Positions 20,801 to 32,227 are shown, counted from the first letter of the stretch. The stretch is DNA of 64,000 nucleotides from Neopestalotiopsis rosae (GCA_023078685.1 JALGAS010000002.1:6076001-6140000), one strand, 5' to 3'. The notes: generated by a model from the letters alone, not told the origin. Numbers and translations: made by a program.

Positions 20801-22081
20801 TGGGATGAAATCTGCGACAATCAGCGGTGGGCTATAGACAAGATGCTCAACGGTCAAACGGTATTCGAGGTCAGACCAAATGGTCGTGCACCCGACCGTA
20901 ACCAGCAGTCTTGGGCAAACCAAAGAAAAGACAAATATCGAACTTTGGTTCAAGGTTCGCGTCAAGTTGCCAGTGCAAAATGTGAGGTGGACGAGTTTCC
21001 GATGGGCAACCTGGTCGATAGTGGAAACAATAATCCTCAGGCCTGCCGTTTGGTAAACAAGCCAGCCAATGGCGGTGAGTACACTAGATTTGTCTTTTAC
21101 CGTTGGACACCGCTGATAAGATACTCCTATACAGCTCAAGGAAGAGATTTCGGATTTTGGAAAACGGCGCAGTGGTCACGGTGCTCATCTTTCCGTAAGA
21201 CCATCTGCAAGAGCGCGGACTCACCGCCCGCCACGTGGTAAGTTGAAATGATGTCTAAATCTTGCCTAACAAGTTTCTGATTAATGGGGATAGGAAATTC
21301 GGACCTCTGGCTGGAAACCGTGGAGTTGGTGCCGGGAAACACTTTATCTCGGCGTACGGGTTCGACTCGCAGACGCCGAACTCTCTCTGTTTCGCGTCCT
21401 ACACCTACACCGACGCCAACGGCGCGAAGCAGAACACAATGGTACCAGACCACGGCTTCAGAGCACTAGACGACGATCCGTAAGTGACATACTAAATTTG
21501 TCCGATACCTTGTACTAATTTCCTCCGATAGCATGTTTGGCAACCCCTACAATTGGCCAAGGCAGAGTTGGAAGATCGACCCGGCGCCTGCGTCGAATGC
21601 CGCCGACAGACCCGTGTCCATCAACAGCGCGGCCTTCCAAAAACGTGACAATGCGCAAGAACTCCTCGCCAATATTGCGCACAATGCTACCAGCGACCAA
21701 GGCCACGACGCCATTTGCCATGTGGCTATTGGTGACGGTGGTCAACTGGATGAAGTCGAGATCAGTCTCGACGATCACATTTTCGAGGACATGGATGGCA
21801 ACTTGGTTGACGGCCGCGCGTGTAGCATCATCTATGACGACGCAAGAGAGGTGAAACTGCTCATCGATGAGGATGGGAATGTGGAGTATGCGCCTCAAGA
21901 TGAGGAGGATTGGCTACCCAAAGAGGTTCCCATCACAAAGGGAGAAGAGTTGTCGGCGACGTACAGCACAGAACCAGCGAAGCCAAGCGAGAGTCTCTCC
22001 ACAGTACCTATCAGGACGAGAACCTCGGGAGGGTCAAGCGGGAGCATCATCACGGTGCCGCCTGCGATCCCTACATACTAG
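17888..22081 (+). CDS. GH18 chitinase, killer-toxin-like (subgroup C) with extended C-terminus
   Basis: Eleven exons join in frame to 1211 residues: 17888-18350, 18414-18540, 18591-18944, 19003-19246, 19295-20123, 20180-20207, 20262-20568, 20630-21074, 21135-21237, 21294-21479, 21532-22081. A signal peptide (MHVHNIFFTGALLVVYSA) is followed by a cysteine-rich hevein-type region at about 95-175 ending CCSQFGFCGSTDEFCG. The GH18 barrel spans about 188-550 with SVGGW and the catalytic DGVDIDWE (acid E315). It cleaves chitin. After a Cys-rich stretch come dibasic KR sites at 704-705 and 713-714, then an Ala/Gly-rich hydrophobic segment at about 721-776, then a roughly 430-residue domain of unknown role. 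This order resembles the Kex-processed alpha/beta precursor of yeast zymocin. Unlike many subgroup C enzymes it has no LysM module; these lie in the divergent neighbour. Confidence 0.92.
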
Positions 22082-22429
22082 GTTTGCACTGTGCATAACT
22101 ACATATTTATTTCCGTTGAATAGCGGTATATGATGACATGTTTTATAGATAGATCTATTCCAGAACTCGGCAGCGCAAGGTGAATAATTGACCCGCAGGT
22201 CTTCAGTGATGCCATCAGCTAGGTACCTATGTACCTATTCGGCACCTCGGTACGTACTCAGAAAGTACCTATGTAGTTATTGCTCCGCGCAGAGTGCAGG
22301 CAAATTCGGAACCCCCTTACTTGAGAACCTCATAAAGAGATTCGAACCAACTTCCACCTCTGTTTCTTGCCGGCAGACTTCAAACCATGAATCCGTTTTT
22401 CAATTCTTTACGGATTAAACCATCACGCC
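22082..22429. other. Spacer with gene relic and GGTACC repeats
   Basis: Holds the chitinase 3' end, the relic of the 536-residue gene at 22117-22187 and GGTACCTA/AGTACCTA elements at 22219-22278. It ends at the GST-like start. Confidence 0.7.
22117..22187 (-). pseudogene. Relic of the 5' coding end of the 536-residue protein gene
   Basis: About 67 bases match 13841-13907 at roughly 82% by eye, without gaps. Read on the minus strand it keeps the same frame: SPCAAEFWNRSIYKT against SSCAAKFWNRSFYNT in the intact gene (codons about 11-34). Homology stops abruptly on both sides; the left end lies only 36 bases past the chitinase stop. It shows that a second copy, or a copied piece, once stood beside the chitinase. 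Confidence 0.75.
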
Positions 22430-23331
22430 ATGGCAACAGCGCACGAAGACCCTGATCAAGACGCGCCGTACCAGCTTATATACTGGCATGTAATTCCTGG
22501 CCGTGGTGAGCACATCAGGCTCTGATTCGCCGAAGCTGGTGTGCCCTACTCGGATACCGCCTTTACAGAGGGTGGTATGGATACCTTGCATGGCTACATC
22601 AGCGAGAGCAACACTGGAGACCAGGCGAACTCTCCACCTCTTGCGCCACCTATCCTCAAGCATGGCAACCTGATCATTTCGCAAACGCCCAACATCCTCA
22701 TGTATCTTGGTCCCAGGCTCGGTCTGGCCGCAAACGAGGGAAATGACATGTTCAGAATCAACGCTCTTGCCCTGACCGCCTTGGACGGCTTCAGCAATGA
22801 GGTGCACAATTGTCACCATCCCATTGCGATAGACCTATATTACGAAGATCAGAAGGAAGAATGCCTGCGCCGAGTCAAGGATTGGGTGAAGAATCGACTT
22901 CCAAAGTTTCTCGGCTACTTTGAGCGTGTCCTCGCGGGCGAGGCGAGTGTTGCAGGACCGTGGCTTTACGGTGGCGTTCTCACCTGGGCCGACTTGGTCT
23001 TGTTCCAGGTAGGTCCCAATCTCCTTCCTGCATCCTTCTCCGACTCAAAAGGACCACCCATCGCCCCTTCCCTTGACCATATTCCTCTGAACAATCACGC
23101 TGCTAAAGACATCCATTTTGACAGACTCTCGACGGTACCACTCACTTCTTTCGCAAAGCTGTCGCGGCTGCAAGGGATTCTGGCAAATATGACCGTGTCT
23201 TCCAGCACTATGAAGCAGTCAAAGCACGGCCTCGCATTGCTGAGTACCTCGCTAGTGACAGGCGTCAGAAGTACTCAAACTATGGCGTCTATCGCTATTA
23301 TGAGGAGTTGGATGTCGTGACTGAAGAATAA
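22430..23331 (+). pseudogene. Glutathione S-transferase-like gene with one in-frame stop
   Basis: Exons 22430-23008 and 23125-23331 (phase-0 intron) would give a GST of about 261 residues. The N-terminal thioredoxin-fold start is LIYWHVIPGRGEHIRL, followed by SQTPNILMYLG. The helical C-terminal domain has LTWADLVLFQ, the DGTTHFFRKAV segment, EAVKARPRIAEYLASDRR and the end YGVYRYYEELDV. GSTs couple glutathione to electrophiles. The frame is broken only by TGA at 22523-22525, directly after HIRL where the family has a small or hydrophobic residue. Everything downstream is intact, so the lesion is recent or a sequencing error. A truncated product restarting downstream would lack the glutathione-binding start. 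It lies between two duplication relics. Confidence 0.8.
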
Positions 23332-23816
23332 GTGTATACAGACTCACATTGTTGTTTTGCATGGAGTTTTGTTGTTGATATGCAAATCTTTCGGACTATG
23401 AACTACGAAAACTCGGGTACGGAAGCACTAGATTGAAGTTTCCAGCTGTGAGAGCAAGTGTGTGGTTGACGTGGCGCGGCTGTGGCATCATCACGGTACC
23501 GCCTGCCATCGCTACGTACTAGGTTCGCAGTGTGTATTAGAACACATTTACTTTGGCTCAAGCTTTTTTGCTAAATTCTTCCTGTGCCATTTCGACCAAG
23601 CCAGCTACGGTTTTAAAGGTAGAAATGTTGCGTATCTCTTCTTCACCTCCACCTTCAGTGACCCAGACCGTAACCCAGCATCACAAATCGCCTTCCAAAC
23701 AAGTATCCAAACCTCTCCTCCTTCATCTTTACCTGAATACTCTCAAATAATCTTCCTCATTCATACTAATCGCACTCGGACTTGCGGAGATATTCCTCAA
23801 ATCAAATTCTTCTGAT
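23332..23816. other. Convergent spacer
   Basis: Between the GST-like gene and the Clr5-domain gene. Besides the chitinase relic it holds only short CT-rich frames without motifs. Confidence 0.6.
23485..23553 (+). pseudogene. Relic of the chitinase 3' end
   Basis: Sixty-nine bases match 22044-22112, the last codons, stop and early 3' UTR of the chitinase, at about 83% by eye. It encodes IITVPPAIATY-stop against IITVPPAIPTY-stop in the intact gene. Nothing upstream of it resembles the chitinase. Together with the other relic it records a duplication of the chitin locus followed by loss. Confidence 0.75.
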
Positions 23817-25432
23817 CTAACCCCTTTGTCTGGTCTCCAAGCGACGTCGAGCTTCTTCCGCTTCTGTTATGCGGCCATGATCGCGCAAAACTATCTCAAG
23901 CTTTCCGAGCATCATTAGCAGAGTGCTTTGCCTTGTTTCCATGAATAGCATTGTTGAGTATGATGAGTATGTGTCATGCGCTTCACTTTCTTGAGGTGTA
24001 CTTAGAAAGTCAACCAATTCATTTGTGGCCCTAATTGCCCCATCGTAGTCCCCCATAGCTTGGAGTATGAGTCTTAGGATGCATTGAGCATAACAAGACT
24101 CGTAAGGCTGAATAGAAGCTTCTCCAGAGTTGCGAACTTCACAGATCAAGGACAGCGCCTCGCTGAGACAGTTATTCCGTTGAAGAAGAGAAGCTTTCTC
24201 TATTCTCAAATGCATGGTAGAAATGCCGCAGTCTTTGGCTTTCTGTACTAGATTGTCGAGTCTCAGTCTGGCCTCTTCGAATGCAAGCATATGTGTACCT
24301 TCCATTAAGCTGACAGTCAGGCCACGAGTACCCATTAACTCCCAAAGAGCTACTGGAGACCTCCACAAGTAAGGCTCCAGAATATCGCAGTATGAACTCA
24401 TTATAGGTTCAATGTGGTTTGCAAACTCGAGACTGTCCATTAGGGACAGGGTGTTCGCAATCATGTACAAGGGATAGTTCTCGCCAAAGAATATTCGGCA
24501 AAGCCCTGCGAAATATTGTAAAAGCATTCGTGTGAGATTATGTCCTGACTTGTCGTAGTGAAGGCAAAGTATCGCTTGATTACATACGTAGAGGAACATG
24601 AAAAGACTTTGAGATCGTACGATTGTGCTTGTGTTGTCGAAGCACTGTTGCAAGATGCGGAACGCCGGACTGACTTGTTTTTGAAGGAGAAGCTGGAATG
24701 CAGGATTGAAATCATGACACCAGGCTCCAAGCTTTCCAAGTTGCTCATGAAGTAGTACCACATCTTCTGGCTGAGAACCTGGGCGTGTATTTGATTGAGA
24801 ACTGCCTTCCAGGAAGGACCGAGTTGAGAAAAGCATATTGTCAAGTAGATTCAATGATGCGATATTGCCCAGATCTCGGATTCGTCTTGTCGGCTCAGGA
24901 GACGGCGTTCTGATGGATATTCTGGACCTTAAGAAATGGAGTTGATCTGATCATATCACGGGAATATTTTAGCATGTTTTTACAAGCAGGACGGTGCTTC
25001 TGACTTACGCATCTTGCGACTGCTATTGCCTTTCCCGCTGTATTTGCGGATTCCCCTTTGGACTCGTTTATGTTCAAGCAGTCTGTCATCCAGGTACACA
25101 TTGCTGTCTTTGCCATTCCGTCTCCTCTCCCCGAGGTGTTGTGCAATAAATGCCCAGTCTTTTTGCTCAAGATTTTTGCGAAATTGAAAATGATCGCGAA
25201 AGACAGTTTCATAGTGCTTGAGTCTGTGGCACTACGTCAGTCGACGGTCCTAACAGGAACACTGCGGCCGTACTCACGGAATCGACGGGAATCCATGCTG
25301 AGTCTCCATCGTGGACTTGATGGTTTTCAGACTACAGCCTTCGTTGAGATACAGCCGTTTCAGGTCATCCTGATATATATCCCAGGTCGTGAAATCTCTT
25401 GTCTGGAGAGCACTCCAAACCGCCGGTCTCAT
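23817..25432 (-). CDS. Clr5-domain protein (fungal putative regulator)
   Basis: Exons 25432-25278, 25223-25009 and 24946-23817 join in frame to 499 residues. The N-terminus carries a Clr5 domain at about residues 15-70: WDIYQDDLKRLYLNEGCSLKTI, then METQHGF and, across the first intron, LKHYETVFRDHFQFRKN. This module is found in many fungal proteins and is named after S. pombe Clr5, a silencing factor; it probably binds DNA. A basic linker follows (RRRNGKD, KYSGKGNSSRK). The C-terminal 340 residues are helical with tandem helix-pair character (AKDCGISTMHLRIEKASLLQRNNCLSEAL, GDYDGAIRATNEL), like a TPR-type fold. The ATG at 25432 was chosen because it sits just before the domain; 25474 in the same frame would add 14 residues. 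Confidence 0.78.
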
Positions 25433-26842
25433 TGCGTATTTTTTTTTCCATCGTTTACAGATTTCGTACTTCAAGGAGAGGGAGATAGACAGCTAGTCGA
25501 AATTTTACAGAGACAGACAAACTCCGCGGATTTGGACAAAGCTTACCAGCTTTTTAAATGAGCTACGGCAGAAGCTATTGGGGGTTTGATGTTCAGAATT
25601 TCCCTGGCATAACATATCCACTTCTATTTCAAGCGACACACAATTTGATGCATTGGACAAATGAACGGTGTGGCGATAGGCCGAGCGGCTGGAGAACCTA
25701 TCAACTGTCGGATTGCAGCGGCCCCCAATAATGGGTTGGATGGCTCAGACAATCACGAAAGCTGAAGCAGGCTTTCGGCTAAGATCAACAATCTATGCAG
25801 TCATACTTGCTGCTGTGCTGCAGCCTTGTGCTTTTGTTCCCCACCAGTAGATACCGTACCAGGGTTGCGCGGTTCTGAACAATGGTTATTGGTGTGAACA
25901 TACTTGTAACTTATGCAGCTCTTAATGGATATGCCAAAATGTGTCCGAAAACAAGTCTTATTGGGTGAATAAAGACACTGTTGGTGGTGAATATACAATT
26001 CATCTCGCTGAGTATATTCATCGATATATGTCAAGAAGAAAGAAAGACAGAAATGTTCCCGATCCTCTCAAGTGATAGCTAGGTCGGTAGTATATTGAAC
26101 CTTCACAGCCATACGGGCACATATGGAAATTAAATATTATAGACACGAAAAAGGATAGATACTAGATTTGAGCTCACTGTATGCGACTAATGAGCCAATA
26201 GGGTCGCGGTAACGTTGCGAAGATTGAAATTCATCTACGGTAGGCAGTAATTGCGATCTAGAATGTCCAGAGAAGGCGAGGGATTAGTACAGACACTGAC
26301 AGCCCGTCCAGCAGCCAATCGAGTACAATCCACGTATTTCATCAATCCCAGCAAAGCCAACAGATTAGTTGCAGTGGATACATTAGGTTAACTACCACAC
26401 AATCATACTCACGGCCTGCCAGTCACCCATGATATTTCTCTGAATTAAAAAAGGAAGCAGGAAACTCTAAGCGCTAGAAGCTCGCAGCTGTACACTCCTG
26501 AAAACTAAGATTTTAATCAGAACCACCAGTCATCATCACCCAAATACCGTTCTTCTCTCCAATAGGCATTATTCAAAATTGGGTTCCCTGCCTCGGCAGT
26601 TGAGCTTCATTAGTAGGTCCGGGAGCTATGTTTCCATTCCTCAACGCTACCTTATTCTTCGTAGGTAAGTATATCGCATTACAGTCACTTTCCGCGTCCC
26701 ATCAGTGCTCGTATCAGCCGGCGCGATGTTTATTTATGCTTATTTTGAGGCGACCATTCGTGTGACCTCAAATGGCGATATATGGAAGGTGTTTACCATA
26801 TAGCATACCATGAGTTCCATAAGCCCCCCACCTCTCGGCGTG

Positions 26843-26960
26843 GCGCTGGGATGTGTCCAGTGGTAGAGCGACATCGATGCGACACTACTGCGCCCCGGGG
26901 CTCCCGTACGGCCGGGGGGTGCCAGAATTGCCCATCCGGGCTGATCTTTCAGCCCGAATA
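26843..26960. other. GC-rich island with hairpin
   Basis: About 118 bases of high GC content with CCCCGGGG and GGCCGGGGGG runs interrupt AT-rich sequence. It includes CAGTGGTAGAGCG, which resembles a tRNA A box, and ends with an 8-bp stem / 4-base loop hairpin at 26937-26956. No matching B box was found, so it is not called a tRNA. It could be an inserted short element. Confidence 0.4.
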
Positions 26961-27085
26961 GACCACACTCACGTTTTCGTTGCCATAATCGACCTTTTTC
27001 CGATTTAAGCTATTTTTATACCTTATTTGCGCACTTGAACTGTCCGGACCGATAGAGTCTGGATCGCACCTTTGGCCTTCCTGCC

Positions 27086-27095
27086 TACCTAGGTA
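27086..27095. repeat. TACCTAGGTA palindrome, copy 4
   Basis: Perfect copy in the spacer upstream of the FMN dehydrogenase, extended to CTACCTAGGTACCTAAGG. Confidence 0.7.
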
Positions 27096-28099
27096 CCTAA
27101 GGTGGTGCGGACATGGCGGGAAAAGCACACCTTTTGTCGCCAATGGAACCGGTCCCGTCGGACTGCGTAGTCAACGTTGCACACAGGCAATGATGTGCTC
27201 AAATGATGGAAGGGCTCGTTCGTGGTCCAGTATCTCCCCTGGCAGACTTGCTGGGTGGCTATCCGGAGATAAGCAACCATGTACTATAGTATGGTGACTA
27301 TATAGGGAACCATCAAGAGAACGACACAAGCAAACTTTGTTCATGGTGCCATTGCCAATTTTATTGACTCCACTGCAAATCGTATTGTCTGATGATAAGG
27401 CATTACAACTCTACATCTCACGTTAGTTATAGGTATACCCGGCATTACTGTATGGTTGGTACACTGGCCAAGAGACCACTCGTCGAAGCACAAGTGCAGC
27501 GCAGGTGGGAAAGAGTTGAGTCTTGGCGACACAAGCCCATTGATGGAATCAAAGACAGTATTTCTGCGACTCGGCAGCTTCCGGCAACCGAACAATTACC
27601 AGGACACTCGCGAAGAATCTTGGCTTGCATCTCAAATCATTTATGCGTGGCATGATTGCCAGTTCCTGGGTCGATCTGCCGCGTGGGTTGAGAAAAACCG
27701 GAGATGAAAAGTATGCTTACCCATGTGCGGCGCAGGCATTGGCAGAAAGTCCGCACACCTTTTGTGTCTGATTGCGGCATCGACGGCCGGTGGCTCACCA
27801 CCGCCAATGTCAACCAGCCAGTCCTGTAAGGGCAGTTGATTATAGGACGAGACCCACTGCCAATTCCCGCCAAGCGGAACAACCCCCTTGACGGGGCATG
27901 GCTATCCGTGCAGTTGCCAGAGCAGATATAGAAGACATTTGTTGGCGCAAGGCACAATCCCAGGCGAATGAACAAGTAATAGGAATGATTTGAGATTGAT
28001 ATTATCACCTACAAGGTCGTATGTGCTGTCTAGGAATATGTCTTGTTCTAGACCAATGTGCGCATGTGGAAGCGTGCTGAGTTGCCACTGCCATGACTT

Positions 28100-28105
28100 T
28101 ATAAA
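28100..28105 (+). promoter_or_regulatory. TATA box (TATAAA)
   Basis: Consensus element 119 bases upstream of the ATG at 28219, in the same orientation. Confidence 0.55.
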
Positions 28106-28218
28106 GCATCTACCGAGTCCTCTACTATTGTTCCCATCGTTTTAATTCTCTTTGCAATCAAAAATAGACGCTCCAATTATTCTTCACCAGATTGCTGCAA
28201 GTCTCTCGTTCAATCATC

Positions 28219-29557
28219 ATGCGGCAATCAATCGCTCTCGCGGCATTCGTCGCAAGTGCTCTGGGCGCACGCGTCTTCATCAATGAGCCCGACACTGGTC
28301 TGCTCGACAAGATTGGCGCCGACTTTCCCACCGGCCAGTTGCCCAACTTGACCGACATGGTCGGCTTACCAGACTTTGAGTGGGCGGCGAGGAATTACTT
28401 GCCCATTGTCAACTACACATACTACCGAAACGGCGCTGCCGGCGAGTGGTCCTACAGGAATAACCTCGAGGTATACAACAGGTATCGGTTCAAGCCGAGA
28501 ATGATGGTGGACATTACCGGCATCAAGAGCACCTTTCAGTAAGAACATGACACAATGAACCTATCAATGTAATCGTGAGGAACTGACGCGAATAGGACTA
28601 CTATCCTGGGCTACAACTTCTCAGCTCCCTTTTACATCTGTCCCTGCGCCAAGGGCGAGTATGGAAACCCGGGTGCCGAGCTCGGCTTGGTCAAGGGAGC
28701 GGGAACAGGCGAGATTCTGTACATTGTGAGTTGTTGCTCCTCGTTCTTCTGTGTCCTTCAATCAAACACCAGTGCTGACATATATCACCAAAGCCATCTC
28801 GATACTCTAGCATGACCATGGAGGAGATTGCCGCCGAGGCCGCACCTGGACAGACGCTGTTTGCCCAACTCAAGCTTAGCAACGACGATGACAAGAACCA
28901 GAAGCTCTTTGATCGTGCCGAGGCGGCTGGATACAAGGCCATCGTCTGGACTATTGATGCGCCCGGCGGATCGAGTCGCCAGCGCGCTCAGCGCTTTGAC
29001 GTTGGAGCCGAGTAAGTTTTCGTTCCCCATCATAACTTCGAGCACTCTGGCTGACAGGTATATTTCCCACAAGCGAGGATTTTGTCCGACAGACGTGGGA
29101 CGACCTGGACAAGTACCGCAACATGACGTCGCTGCCCATTGGCATCAAGGGCATCCTGACGGCGGCCGACGCGCGCATCGCCGTGGAGCGCGGCGTGCCG
29201 CTGATCGTGCTGTCCAACCACGGCGGGCGCAACCTCGACGGCTCCCCCTCGCCGCTCGAGGTGGCGCTCGAGATTTACGAGACGGACCCGACCCTCTTCG
29301 ACCAGGCCGAGTTCCTCGCCGACGGCGGCGTCCGCTACGGCACCGACGTCCTCAAGCTGCTGTCCCTGGGCGTGAAAGCCGTGGGCATCGGGCGGCCGTT
29401 CATGTACTCGAATGTGTACGGCCAGGCCGGCGTCGAAAAGGTCATCAACATTATGAAGACCGAGGTTGCCGGCGATGGGGCCAACATTGGTCTTGATAGT
29501 CTCAAGTCCATATCTCCAGACTATGTCAACTGGAACCCAAACTATTGGTATTCTTAG
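28219..29557 (+). CDS. Secreted FMN-dependent 2-hydroxy-acid dehydrogenase / oxidase
   Basis: Exons 28219-28538, 28596-28725, 28794-29011 and 29074-29557 join in frame to 383 residues. The family (glycolate oxidase, lactate oxidase/monooxygenase, flavocytochrome b2 core) oxidises 2-hydroxy acids to 2-oxo acids on FMN. Visible features: the substrate-side NYTYYRNGAAGEWSY; TILGYNFSAPFYICPCAKG; KAIVWTIDAP; LPIGIKGI with the FMN-binding Lys (about K248); the active-site SNHGGRNLD (His272, Arg275; the usual Gln after Arg is Asn); and the phosphate-binding LADGGVRYGTDVLK and GIGRPFMY. The unusual point is a clear N-terminal signal peptide (MRQSIALAAFVASALGA), predicting a secreted enzyme. The last intron uses the acceptor at 29073, since the earlier AG at 29057 would leave the frame. 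The 3' half is markedly GC-rich. Confidence 0.85.
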
Positions 29558-32227
29558 ATGAGTACATACATGTTGATAATTTTTCGGCGTTTTCGGCAGT
29601 GGCTTATAAAATCATAATCAGTGTATTGGCGGCAAACTCTGCATAACTAGCAGCCTTGTGAATGTTGGTCATTACTCGGGGTCCTGGTAGACCGAGATGT
29701 TTATGACGAGGAGGAATCCCCTGATGTGACCATATGGAGAATGACTTATTTGACCCCAGCTTGTGAGGGGACATGGAGACCTGGGGTGCTACCCCTGTAA
29801 CGACATGTTCTGCTAGTTTGCTGCGTACAGGCGAACCCCAACGCCAAGCAGCACTTATTGGGCATGGGCAATACACATGATTTTTGAGAGCTTTTGGTTA
29901 GGCAAATGTGATGCCTCTGATCAGAGCGCAAATCAAGCGTGATGAATTCTCATTACTGTCCAAGTTGTGAAAGAGGAAAATCCGTGAATACTGAGCATCT
30001 CACCACGGCAGTGGCGTGAGAACGGCGCTATATCGGCTTCTTGACCTCGGCAATTTCGGGGGCCCCAAGAAAAAAAATCGTCTAGATCCAGGCTATAGTC
30101 TCAACCACGAAAGATGTTGCCAGCAGCACAGATGATTGATAATTGTGAGATCGCACTCGACCTGAAAATAAAGATGGAATCCTTTTATCCGGACTAACAC
30201 CCGAATAAATCTTGAAACCACAAGAGCTCCGAGGACCGTGAACATGCGAGGCACCAAAAGAGGCAGGAGAAGTTTTTCTCATCCAATTGACCACTGACAT
30301 GAAGGCTGTCTACCAGCCTAACAAACAACTATGCTTTGCATTGGAACCACTGCGATCTACGATTACCCAAAAACAAGCAGCGCCACTACTATGCTGGAGC
30401 ATATCTTCTCCGTTACAAACATTACTATAGCGGCTCAATTATCCTAGTACCCACTCATTCGCCGTTGCCGGCACGGACAAAAGTCTGTGATGCAGCCGAG
30501 AGCCCAGTGCTAAATATGCCCGATCTTTAGGCAAGTGGCGCCCCAAGGAAGAGAGCTAGGGGCGGCCCGTACGCCAGGATATAGTACTCTAGTGCTACTC
30601 GGCTGCGACTATAGCGCACAACTGGCGACTGCTAAATGTATAGCAATTTTGTGTATACCGATATCGATAATGCCATCGTCTTATCATAGCTTTTGAGAAT
30701 TGGACTTGGCAGAATATCTATCAGCACACAAGGACCTGCTCACGATATTGACCCCTGGATTTGAGATTGTCGTAATGACAATACTGCCAAGAAGTATGAA
30801 ACTGGCATGTAGTGCCGACGAGCCCAACAGAGGGTGAATAATGTCATCGTACATCACGATCACCGGGAGACCAGCGACATCTGGGTCTATCATGGGGTTT
30901 CACGCAGTCATAATTCTTCGAGCCTGCGCACCTCGGCACCTTTCCGAGGAAAGTCATTAGCCAAGAGATGTTGGCTGCTTCAGAAGTCAAATACAGGTAC
31001 TCGAGCGCACTGGCTCGATCAATGCCCAGCAGTGCAGACGTCAAAAGTCAGCCGCAGTAGGTTGCATTGTCAAGAAAAAGAGTCGCGGACAAATGAAGGG
31101 GGCGAATGTCATGAAACCATGGTCCGGGGCAGGGCGAAAAAGAGGTGGTCCAGCCTTTTAACTTTATATGATTTTCCGCCTCCTCCGCCCTCTCCCTCTC
31201 CAACCAGGAACCGATCGCATGATCTGATGTCGGGATCTGGGCCGTGTGGTTCGTCCGTAAAAGGGGAAAACTTGGGACGCTCGTGGAACAGTCAAGCATG
31301 ATGCATGGCCCAGGCAACTTCCCGGCTCAACTTTATTCTGGAATGGCAACATGCTTCTAAAAGACCGAGAGAATACGAAAAGGTTGAGACGAAAGTACAA
31401 GCATCAACCTCGGTGAGGCCTCTCATGAATCAAGAAGCATACACGAATTGAGTTTTTTTTTTTTTTTTTTTCTTTTTCGCATGGACAGACCTCTATCGTG
31501 ACACAGCTAAAAGCCTAGGCATGGGCGGAGTTCAGGTGTTTCACCCACCGCCTATCGCCACTACTACCACTGACAACAGACACCCAATTCTGCGAGAAAG
31601 AGGTTCGTTGTAAATACGCCGTTGGCTGGGGACTGAAAAACTTGGCTTCCGGTTAAGGAGTCGAGGACTTCGTTGGATGACGACTTCGTCAAAGCGATGA
31701 AGCAATAAAAACGGTCCTTGATGCCGATTTGCGAAACACGGCGTTGTGAAGCCATTGGCCTGGTTCAGCCGCAACCCTCGCGGGGCTCTAGTCCACAATC
31801 GTCCAAGGGGGGCAGCCCATCTTGAACTTCTGAGTTTCAGAACCACACACCCTAGCCCAAGTTGCTTTCTTCGCCCATTACCGCCACCACTTTCTTGGGT
31901 GGTGTATCTGGCTGAGCCACCAGGGCCACCACCATGGTTTCCGAACCTGGATGGGGATGCGACTGACCACACAGACATTTCCACATCTTTGCCATATGCC
32001 GGCCGTCCTATTGACGGACTTTTTTCTTTTTTTACTACATATATAGATATGATCGTTGGGTCTTGTCGCAGATCTTGCCCATGCAATACATCCACGCATC
32101 TGTTCGTGAGAAGTCTCTGCAAACTTCATCCAAACGCATTATTGTCTACTCTACTTTTTCCCAAGCGAAATAAACGGATCTGCGCAGTACCATATTTTCC
32201 AGAAAGAACACAACAAACAAACAAAAA
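29558..32227. other. Intergenic, 2.7 kb, no gene recognised
   Basis: Contains only overlapping frames without motifs and a T-run of 19 at 31453-31471. The last few hundred bases form the promoter and leader of the small secreted protein, with a TATATAGA-like element near 32040. Confidence 0.55.

Larger units (their letters stand above)
25433..28218. other. Intergenic, 2.8 kb, with a GC-rich island
   Basis: No gene could be assembled. The divergent flanking genes place two promoters here. A GC-rich stretch with a perfect hairpin at 26843-26960 stands out against AT-rich surroundings, and a TACCTAGGTA palindrome lies at 27086. Confidence 0.6.

Noticed and set aside
29041..29073. Earlier acceptor (AG at 29057) for the last intron of the FMN dehydrogenase
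   Set aside because: It shifts the frame out of the conserved TWDDLDKYRNMTSLP segment; the acceptor at 29073 keeps it.
31453..31471. Run of 19 T, possible poly-A tail of an inserted retroelement
   Set aside because: No adjoining element, target-site duplication or reverse-transcriptase coding sequence was seen.
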